This document shows, piece after piece, positions 56,166 to 64,000 of a stretch of DNA of 64,000 nt. A model generated the notes under the pieces. The model saw only the letters and a program-made list of their open reading frames with translations, was not told the origin of the DNA and did not search any database. The first letter of the stretch is position 1; each line of letters starts with the position of its first letter. The stretch comes from Oegoconia quadripuncta. Lineage: Eukaryota > Arthropoda > Insecta > Lepidoptera > Autostichidae. Location of the stretch: NCBI GenBank assembly GCA_949316235.1, contig OX438748.1, forward strand, positions 9,799,001-9,863,000, written 5' to 3'. The translations under genes and the position numbers were made by a program.

Positions 56166-56912
56166 ACTTGACTGACTGATTAGACTAAGGCAATCAAGAA
56201 ATTTTATAATAAACGGGTGTGTCACATAAATAGTTTTTTTTTTAAAAACCAAACGGGGTCCATCGCATAACAATCGCGCGCCACAAAAGCGCCCGGGCTC
56301 TCATTTATATGAGAGAAAGAGAAATTATATTCCATTTACATGGAATACATTTTTTAGAATTCCTCCAAAACTATCAAATCAATTTAGTAAACAAATTAAA
56401 AGTTCAATCATCGCGGAAATACCAATTTTCAAATAAAAAACCCCTTTGAAATCGGTACAATTGTTCCCGTAGACAAAGGCTTTAAGCGTTATTTAATACC
56501 CCGCTTTGCGTCGGGCTATCAGCTGCCATATTGAATTCTTGACTACGTCATGTATCACTTGTCCAAAACGTTGAGCAGATTAGACTGCACGGTAACGCAA
56601 GTTGCCTCAATGAAAATAAATTAGTTATCTGTAATATCTTTATCTTAGCTATCTATATATCTTATCTTTTTATTGCTTCTCAGTTACGTAGGTGGAGAAT
56701 TACAAGTGGAACTTGACCTCTTACATTAATGGTTTTGATGGGATTTAATTTTACTGCTAAAGTTTGAATTCGTTTTAGTCAAAGCCGTCTAGTTCATCCC
56801 GTCTGGCAATCTAAATGGTTTAAGTTTATATTTATGATTTTTCGGTATTGTAATTTAATTATATGTATTTATTAAATCCATTTAATAATCCATTGGAATA
56901 ATTAAGTGGAGC
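56166..56912. other. Unassigned; small hairpins near 56300-56350
   Basis: 'attccatttacatggaat' (56329-56346) is a small palindrome. 56440-56600 resembles LINE-associated sequence (gaaatcggtacaattgttcc, gctgccatattgaattc). No gene. Confidence 0.4.
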
Positions 56913-57145
56913 GTCGGTGGCTCAGCGACACCAATTTAGGATGTCCGGGTTCGATTCCCAGGCAGGCCAAGTACCAATCAGTTATTAAATTTAATTTGAT
57001 TACGTATGTGCGGTTATCCGAATGTGAAGTCCCCAAGCCGCATTGAGCCCGCGTGGTGGACTATGGCCCATACACTCTCACATACGAGGGAAGGCCTATA
57101 TCCCTGCATTGGGCTGTTTACGGGTTGATGATGATGAATAATTAA
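56913..57145 (+). mobile_element. SINE family E, copy E4 (internal deletion)
   Basis: Head 'gcgtcggtggctcagcgac' (part of the A-box region lost) and intact B box 'cgggttcgattcccagg'. It jumps from 'gcggttatccgaatg' to 'gaagtccccaagccgcattg', then runs to the tail 'gggctgtttacgggttgatg' and (GAT)n. Confidence 0.88.
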
Positions 57146-58459
57146 TTGTGCTCTTTTTAGCCTCACCCAGAAGAGTAAGGACATTGTTACCAGATTAGTT
57201 ACTTTTAAAAAGAAGGCCCTGTTTTGCACAGAGGCCATCATTAAGAAATCATAAAAATGCAACATCCGTAAACAAATTTTCATTCTATGCATAGAATTAA
57301 AAAATAAACAATGGGTGAATGTGACTTTGAGTTATGAGTCTACTGATTATAATCTTGCATCACCGGTTGTATTGAATCATTGTTTTCCAAGCCAATGAAA
57401 GGGTTTTAGAATTTAATTTGTGCAGCTAGACCGAGCGGTGATGCTATGGCACCGGGAAATATTGCAGAGAAAATGTAATGAAATACGAATCCTTTAAACT
57501 TCCACATTCATTTTTATCCCTGCTAACCTATCTAGGTTCAGAAAGTAAGGCGGTATTTTCTGAACTTCTTCGTAGACTGTAGTATTGATTTCCCTTGGGA
57601 GTAAAAGCGTTTGTCATGAACTAATTTCATAATGTTACGCTTGCGGTAAATACTCTGCTAAAAGACAATTTCTGTTGCGGGAAAGACCTCCTAATGATAT
57701 TCATAATAAGATTTCAACAACGAGATATTTTCATAAAACTAAATGAGACTATTTCATCCAAAAAGCAATTAAGAAGTTTAAGTACTTATTTTGAATATTG
57801 TAATTAGTATTTTACTAATGTTATGTAAGTCATTTGTTTAAACATTCTTATTTTGTCATTCTCCTGCAACTTCGAGAAATTGAACAATTTTGGTAAAGTT
57901 GGGACTTCAATCAAATCAGTTTTATCGTACTTACCTCACATATAATAATCAATTATCATTTCATCATCATCTGTAAGGTCTACGGCTGGAATTTAGCTAT
58001 TTTAAAAAGTTTATTTCAATATAATCATAACTCCACTTTTTATTTTAAACCCCCAACGAAAAACTACAGGTGTTATGTGTGTAGAAATTGTCTGTGTGTG
58101 TCCATTTTAAATTTAATTTTAGTCTAGAAATGATTTAAGTAATAATTCACTTTCCATATATTGTGAGAAACTCTACCTAAAAGGAGGTATTCTTTTGCTA
58201 GATTCAATAACGAGGCTGGTTGTAATTAAGCTGAAAAGCAACGTTTTGGGAAAGGACTATGTCTTATAGTAGACTAGGGTGAGTTATCGATGATGGAGTA
58301 AAGATGAATACTGAAAAATTTTCAATAAAAATGTGCAAGTTATAATAAGTCCAATAAAATGGCCATAGTGGAAGTTTATAAAAAGTTGATGATGACAACT
58401 CTCTTATACTCGTACTTACCTAATCATCATAATCACATAAATCACACTAATACACACAA
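57146..58459. other. Unassigned; family L fragment at 58050-58110
   Basis: 'cccaacgaaaaactacaggt' with 'gttatgtgtgtag' is a short family L match. Otherwise nothing recognised in 1.3 kb. Confidence 0.45.
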
Positions 58460-58570
58460 CATAGGTCTCCCCATAGATTTCCAGAGCGACCGGAGCGAGT
58501 CGACTTACTCCAGCGACTTCCCGTTACCACCTTGCTTGGGTACTAGGCTGCTTGCACCTATGTATGTACA
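58460..58570 (-). pseudogene. RTE-like LINE ORF C-terminus
   Basis: On the minus strand 'KVVTGSRWSKS' and, after a frameshift, 'DSLRSLWKSMG'. This is the K-V-x-G-S-R-W ... R-S-L-W-K-S-M-G pattern of RTE-clade C-termini, as at 4310 and 24800. Confidence 0.7.
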
Positions 58571-58697
58571 GTCGGCAACACAGTTAAGGTAGCAGGTCTT
58601 TATTTATAAATATAGGGGAAAGTGTAAAGGAAATTGTTATTTAAGTTTAACTGAAATTTATCTATCACATGATGGTATGATATGCCAAGCAGTTGAT

Positions 58698-58820
58698 GTT
58701 GGTGGTCAGAGATAAGGTAGCCAATCCCGAGTTTCCGAGTCCGCTTCCACCTTCGGCCTCATCTTCACTTAGCATCACGTGTGATTAAGGTCAAGTGCTA
58801 ACTCGTTGTACATTAAAAAA
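58698..58820 (+). mobile_element. SINE family C, copy C14 (3' half)
   Basis: 'ggtggtcagagataaggtag', 'cgcttccaccttcggcctca', 'cacgtgtgattaaggtcaag', then an A run. Confidence 0.83.
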
Positions 58821-58837
58821 ATTTCATAATTATTGCA

Positions 58838-59075
58838 GGTGGTGGCAGTGTAGTGGATTGTCGTAGTGGCTAGTGACCTTGCCTGCGAAACTAATCGTTG
58901 CGGGTTCGAATCCCGCAAGGAATAAATGTTTATGTAATGAATTTCTTCCCGAATCATGGATGTTAATATAAATATTTATGTATGTTTATCCGTTATTTAG
59001 TATCTATATTCCAACTTTGCTTAGTTCGGGACTAGATGATTTGTGGAAGTGTCCGAAATATTTCATTATTATTGT
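58838..59075 (+). mobile_element. SINE family A, copy A3 (full length)
   Basis: Head with a local duplication (gtagtggattgtcgtagtgg), B box 'gggttcgaatcccgc', 'ttcttcccgaatcatggatg', 'tatgtttatccgttatttag', then the tail 'tttgcttagttcgggactag' and 'ggaagtgtccgaaatattt'. It lies just downstream of C14. Confidence 0.88.
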
Positions 59076-59404
59076 TTACTATTACGTTAATTGTGTTGTA
59101 GACTGCACCTACCTACCTAGAAACATGAAAATGTAAATATGGATTGGATTTCAAACAAAATAATAGTATAAATTGGCACTTAACTGTCTGAAAGCACATA
59201 AGATGATCAAAAAACGCTGTTAGCTATAGAGGAGTTAGAGAAATTTATTGCATATTGGTGCACCTACCAATCGAAGTTCAATCGACCATTTAGTTTTTAT
59301 CGTCTGTCTCCTGAGCTGATATCAAACATGTTCATTCTCTGTAAAGACCGTTCTTTGTTTAATGGTTCAATATTTCTTACTTTGGTAGGTCAATCGTAGT
59401 ATTG

Positions 59405-59582
59405 GCTAACTAATATTATAAATGCGAAAGTGTGTGTGTATGTCTGTATGTATGTTTGTTAAATCTTCACGCCTTATACCGCTGGATGGAACAGATTAGG
59501 ACCTGTATTAACATATTGGCAAATTTTTTTGGTGAACCTATTTTGATGAAATCTTCTACGAAGTCGCGGGCGGAAAGCTAGT
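59405..59582 (-). repeat. LINE-like repeat family U, copy U4
   Basis: Reverse copy with both ends: 'ctaatattataaatgcgaaa' at left and 'gtcgcgggcggaaagctagt' at right, with a TGTGTATG-rich middle. Confidence 0.65.
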
Positions 59583-59619
59583 TGTATAGTTGTATATAGT
59601 TGTATATAGTTGTATATAA
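59583..59619. repeat. 10-bp minisatellite
   Basis: About 3.5 units of 'tgtatatagt' directly at the edge of the family U copy. Confidence 0.9.
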
Positions 59620-59704
59620 AGTGAAGGAAGAATTCGCAACTGCAGTGTATACATAATGATATGATGTTGAATTATAATGATTTGAGAAACACACTCTGTG
59701 AACT

Positions 59705-59805
59705 GTGGATGTTGTTTCAAGTTGTTTAAACTCTTAATATTTTGGACACCCAAACACTAATGTTAGGGATATCTCTGACCCACCCCATTTGAGATAACGG
59801 CCGTG
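59705..59805 (-). mobile_element. Repeat family F, copy F6 (5' part)
   Basis: Reverse: 'tggatgttgtttcaagttg', 'ggacacccaaacactaatgt', 'agggatatctctgaccca'. Confidence 0.75.
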
Positions 59806-60267
59806 ACGTTATCTATGTTTTAGGAAATACAGAAATTTATGATCACCCGATGTTCGTAGACTTTATTTGAACATTCAAGAAAAGTCCAAAACATTCAAAA
59901 ACAGACATGCTGAAGTTAAATTGTGTTGTAAAAAATTCATGTTACGGGGTGCATTATAACGCAAAAATAAGACTAAATAAGCCAAACTGCCTCTATTTAT
60001 TATACTGGTATTATGTATTAACTAATAGCGCCTATATAAACCTCTACTGGTAGATACACCTGACTCATTCATTTTCATAAATATTTTATCAGCATTTTTA
60101 TATTCCTGGCACCGCAACACTGGCTCATTTCCAATACTTCTTTCTTCTTTAGATTTTATTATTGCCGTGAGCTCGATTCTTTATCTTATCAAACAGGTGG
60201 TTGGTTAAAGCATTGACCCCTTACATTACCTTTACATTTTTCTTTACATTACGAGTGTGGTCATTTT
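59806..60267. other. Unassigned sequence
   Basis: Nothing recognised. Confidence 0.5.
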
Positions 60268-60417
60268 GCGAATGGGACAAAATGCGAATGGGATCAAATG
60301 CGAATGGGACGGAATGCGAATGGAACCAAATGCGAATGAGATGGAATGCGAATGGGACCGAATGCGAACGGGACCTTTTTTTGCATTCGTGACGAAATGC
60401 GAATGGGATGGTATGCG
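60268..60417. repeat. 16-bp tandem array (GCGAATGGGACCAAAT-like)
   Basis: Six consecutive 16-bp units start at 60268. A seventh unit breaks into a T run and a 'gcattcgtgacgaaat' spacer, and one more unit follows. Variation is concentrated at the end of each unit (cAAAAT, tCAAAT, cGGAAT, tGGTAT). Because 16 is not a multiple of three, each unit shifts the reading frame, and the array is open in two plus frames and one minus frame at once; I do not read these as proteins. Confidence 0.93.
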
Positions 60418-61487
60418 TCAAACCCCTTCAAAAATTGCACTGTGACGCTAATCTTACTTAAGTACTGTCTAAGTACAGTCTAAGTAAGTCTGAGGTCGTT
60501 GACATAGCTCTGAAGGAGTAGCAATGGGAATTTCTCACCTCACTTTTACTATTGTTACCGCTTTAAGCCAGGCTGGATCAACAGTAGTGGTACTTTGAAG
60601 CGGCGCCTTCTGAAGATAGACGATACCCTATCTATTACTACTTAGAAAGACTAAAGGAAGAATTTAAAAGTGGCAAAGTAGGACAGAAAGGCCCTCCTTA
60701 GAAATTTGGAATTTAGCCAATGTGATGCAAAAAGATGAAGCGCGGTTTGGACGCATAAAGTCAAAGATCGGGTTATGTATTGCTTCATCGGAGAGACCTA
60801 TATACACCATTCCTTCATTCAATGTAAATTACTTCTATAATATAATTACCTACTCTTTGCTTTACTCAATAATCAGTTGGAATTAGATTTTGCGGTACTC
60901 AGTGTAGTCATACTGTATGCAGCGCGGCAATTAATTTGCATAGCTGAAGCAGCGTCAAGCGCATGTGGCCTGTTGTCTCTAGCGACTGGAAGTGCGCTGC
61001 TTGTATGTTCAATTTAGATAGGGCACATTGTGTCTACTGATTCACACAGTTTACTGCACAATGGTCAAAACATGACTTCTATGTCAATATTGTGATTAAT
61101 AGATTTCCAATTAAGGTGTAGTTTCCAGTTAGAAATTAGAAGCTATATCGTACAGAGGAGATACATTTTGAAGTTTCACAATGTTAGCTCTAGCCTAGCG
61201 GCAAAAACAAGAATCCATCTACAAGTTATTTCATTAAAATGACTTTAAGAGACCCTAATTAAGTCAAAATAAAACAAGCGTCATTTTTTCGTTTTTATAT
61301 TTTATTTATTGATTCATAAACCCTACCGACTTTATAGATGTAGACAACATGCACCACACAATAAGTTACATCGGGAATGTGCAATGAAGATCTTTAGTTT
61401 GAAAACAATACATTTTTCTTAAGTGTTACCACGATGTCATGTTATTAAGTAGAAATGTTAAGATTATGTCTTCGTTATAAATATTTT
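60418..61487. other. Unassigned; segment 60915-61000 related to 62240-62320
   Basis: The segment contains 'aattaatttgcat' (octamer-like ATTTGCAT). No gene. 60600-60780 is slightly GC-richer and unrecognised. Confidence 0.4.
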
Positions 61488-61582
61488 TTTTTAATGCACA
61501 ACGGGTTACCACTTAACCTCAATCACACCTGATGTTAAGTGAAGATGAGGCCGAAGGATGCAGCGTACTAACCCGGAAAATA
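61488..61582 (-). mobile_element. SINE family C, copy C15 (3' end only)
   Basis: 'atgcacaacgggttaccac', 'cctcaatcacacctgatgtt', 'agatgaggccgaagg', 'actaacccggaaaat' in reverse. Confidence 0.85.
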
Positions 61583-62062
61583 TCACAAAAGCTTCGATAA
61601 CAGTAGATACATTTCTACTGTTATTTCGATATTTTGGTCTATTCTTTTAGGCAGCATGTGTTATTCGATATTTTGCTTGTCAATTGCAATAAACAGCCCT
61701 CTTATATGCATTTAAGGATTTGACGTTAGTAATACGAAAGCTTTAGATTTTACCGAAGTTCATGACATTCTAAAATATGAAGCAAACATTTCAAATAAGC
61801 TTGCATCTTCTCGAGCATTAAAAAAATTTATTTGTTGCCGTAGTCTCGTAGTCTCTCTGTGACAACACGAGATAGAACCTTGATGTCACGTTCATGCTTT
61901 ATGAGAGTAAATAAACGTGAAGCTTCTATCTCGTCTCATTATAGATATAGACTGTCCTACTCATCTATCCGAGCAGACAAGTAGGAAATATTAAAAGAAA
62001 TCTCGTTACAAAAAAAAATATTCAAACCGAAACTGTCTGATGTGAAGAAGTATTTACGTATA
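61583..62062. other. Unassigned; small hairpins
   Basis: An 11-bp hairpin at 61597-61624 (ataacagtaga / tctactgttat). An imperfect one joins 'cgagatagaa' (61869) and 'ttctatctcg' (61925). No gene. Confidence 0.45.
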
Positions 62063-62172
62063 CACCCTCATCCCAAACAGGGTGGTCGTAGATATCCCAA
62101 ATATTAGCATTTGGTTGTTCCAAGCAATGAGAGTTTAATGCGTGAAACATTCACGCTCACCTTACGATGAAG
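62063..62172 (+). mobile_element. Repeat family F, copy F7 (5' part)
   Basis: 'catcccaaacagggtggtcg', 'agatatcccaaatattagc', 'tttggttgttccaagc', 'gctcaccttacgatgaag'. The 3' half is missing. Confidence 0.78.
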
Positions 62173-63161
62173 CACTTAATTAAATTGTTATTAATTTGTT
62201 ACACCTTTGAATATAATTTGGAAACATTGGACACACCCTGGTTAATTAATTTGCAAGGCTGAAGTGGTCATCTGCGTCATACACACGTGTCTGTTGTCTA
62301 AGCGTGAAGCTTCCACGGGCATACTATTTATAGATCTGTCGTCGGAAATACACAGTGTAATTTAAATTTTCGGGATTGCACATTAATTTAAATCAAACTC
62401 ATTTTGTCGCTGTAAAATCCTGACTAACACAGGGTCAACTCATATTCCTGAGGGTGACATAGTTTATTATGATGACTAAAGGGTTTATTGATGGAAGTAA
62501 AGTTATTATAAAATGAGGAGCTTTCAAAAATCTTGGATAGTTCCACTTTTCCATTGCCAAGTGACTGTGAAAATACATTGCAGTTATGTCACGGGCTTAA
62601 GATATTCAAAATATATCCCATACTTTACAATCAACGCCACTTTCAGTCGTATGTGCTCTGTTCAAGGTCTAATAATTCAAGGGGTCTATTGTTACATTAT
62701 TAGTTTCGAAGCGAGCTTATTTTGAATTCGTTGGAAGTCTTTTGACGTCACATTGCAAATAATTCACTCAAAGTGTGTCTTTTGTCAGTTATTTAATCAT
62801 AACGGTTTTGTGAAGAAGAGACTCCAGGTAATTGTAATCGCAGTAGCCTAAAATTATGTTCACACTTGTAGTCACGATGTTTTTACCACTTCCTTCTAAT
62901 TTTATATCATTCACATTAACCCATTCTATCATTATTATTGTCTTTATTATGTTCTTAATTTACACCAAATATTTGAAATATATAAAGCGAAGTAATAATG
63001 TTATTTATACTATTATATTATATATAATTTTGTATTATTTTTAATTCCTTTATAAACACTGAACAAAGAAATTATAGGTCTATCAGTATCAAGGGTCCGT
63101 CACAATCCATAATACCGTAAGTATAATAAAATTCTGCAATAATTATTTAAAATAAAATTTA
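62173..63161. other. Unassigned sequence
   Basis: Contains the partner (62240-62320) of the segment at 60915. The rest is AT-rich with no gene. Confidence 0.45.
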
Positions 63162-63450
63162 ACCGTCGTGGGTTGGATCCCCAGCGGGGTACATATTTAA
63201 GTACTCGGTTTGGTTGGTGGTAGGGCATTTTAAATGTCCGCCTGGCTAACAACCACCATCTTAGCTAATTCTGCTGCCAAACAGCAATGTTAATAGCATT
63301 GTTATGTTCCTGTTGTCAAAGATAAGATAGCCAGTTCCCCAAATGTTGGAGATTCCGGGTCAGTACGCTTCCACCTTCGGCCTTATCTTCACTTAACATC
63401 AGGTGTGATTGAGGTCAAGTGCTAACCCCGATGTGCATAAAAAAAAAAAT
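63162..63450 (+). mobile_element. SINE family C, copy C16
   Basis: Starts at the B-box end of the head (gggttggatccccagcgggg) and is otherwise complete: linker 'gtactcggtttggttggtgg', body and tail with a long A run. It faces C17 in inverted orientation. Confidence 0.9.
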
Positions 63451-63800
63451 TTAAGTAACTTTGTGTATGAAAATTGCAACGGTAAACAACATAAGATTAT
63501 AAAGTTTAATAATTTCCTTTGTACTAATATAAGTTTGTATTGATTAAAAACTCTTTAGTTACCGCATAGGAGCTAATTGCAGTTTTCTTGTGGTATAATA
63601 ATAATGAATTTAAAAGCCCTGGAGTAGACAAACTTCGCTTAGCCGTTGCAAACTGTTGTGTGGATTAAGCTGCTTTTGAAACTTGTTAAACTAGATTAAC
63701 TTCAATTTCACCAAGCGCTTTTTTAACCCCTTTAGTTTTCAATTTCAACAAATACTGTAGTAGTTAATAATTACTTTTAACTTTAATATTTTATAAGTTA
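63451..63800. other. Unassigned sequence
   Basis: Nothing recognised. Confidence 0.5.
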
Positions 63801-63835
63801 CTAGCTTTCTGCCTGCGACTGCGAATTAGTTTATG
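63801..63835 (+). repeat. Family U 5' end, copy U5
   Basis: 'tactagctttctgcctgcga' then 'ctgcgaattag'. Only the start is recognisable. Confidence 0.45.
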
Positions 63836-63871
63836 TAAAATTTAAGGATTAATAGGAACAGAATATTTTGT

Positions 63872-64000
63872 TAGACCTCAATCACATTTGATGGAAATTG
63901 AAGAGGCCGAAGGCGGCTCAACTCATTTAGAATATCTTATTCAAACAGCCGGAACACAATACTAATATCAACATTTGACTTAGATAAGATGGTGGTAGCT
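63872..64000 (-). mobile_element. SINE family C, copy C17 (cut by window edge)
   Basis: 'gacctcaatcacatttgatg', 'gaggccgaaggcgg', then a deletion to 'cagccggaacacaatac' and 'gacttagataagatggtgg'. It continues beyond the window. Confidence 0.83.

Noticed and set aside
60268..60417. CRISPR array
   Set aside because: Units are contiguous 16-mers without unique spacers, in a eukaryotic genome.
60201..60445. Repetitive protein encoded by the 16-bp array
   Set aside because: It is open in several frames on both strands because the unit lacks stops; no codon bias or start context favours one.

Overview
This is AT-rich nuclear DNA from an insect, most likely a moth or butterfly. The basis is the repeat content: tRNA-headed SINEs, RTE-like and Jockey-like LINE tails, and motifs that I recognise from lepidopteran genomes. 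I find no protein-coding gene, tRNA gene or rRNA gene that I would defend. No reading frame exceeds about 130 codons, and every frame whose sequence I could recognise belongs to a retrotransposon remnant. The window is best read as a gene desert or one large intron filled with transposable-element debris.

The main repeat classes are: (1) family C, a tRNA-headed SINE of about 300 bp, with 17 whole or partial copies spread from 2.8 kb to the right edge; (2) families A and B, SINEs that share a tRNA-like head and a related tail; (3) family E, another tRNA-headed SINE whose tail resembles an RTE LINE end; (4) LINE remnants, comprising RTE C-termini at 4.3, 5.3, 24.8, 46.5, 47.1 and 58.5 kb, a Jockey-type C-terminus with 3' UTR at 55.3-56.2 kb, family D tails carrying a Jockey/CR1-like C-terminus (3.9, 15.9, 26.1, 33.8 kb), and a reverse-transcriptase scrap with GVPQGS at 34.5 kb; (5) DNA-transposon-like non-autonomous elements: a near-identical tandem pair at 7.6-9.6 kb, a foldback MITE with TA flanks at 43.3 kb, a smaller MITE pair at 14.9 and 37.7 kb, and other inverted repeats; (6) unclassified families F, G and J.

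The window's history shows in its nesting: a 5'-truncated RTE LINE inside a family B SINE with a clear 15-bp target duplication (46.4 kb), a family C SINE inside a family A SINE (27.3-27.7 kb), and a family C copy split by about 200 bp (42.8-43.2 kb). Family C and LINE family D share a related 3' end, and family E shares one with the RTE remnants, so two SINE-LINE tail partnerships can be proposed from this window alone.

The structures least explained by known repeats are a 150-bp array of a 16-bp unit (60.3 kb), a 54-bp-arm near-perfect palindrome (40.4 kb), two back-to-back hairpins (32.8 kb), a family G copy whose inner 178 bp looks inverted between 20-bp inverted repeats (11.4 kb), a coding-like GC-richer patch (13.4-13.8 kb), and two related segments with octamer-like motifs (60.9 and 62.2 kb). 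I did not find a convincing new biological system. Family letters are labels for this window only; identities are by eye, and boundaries are usually good to within 5-20 bp.
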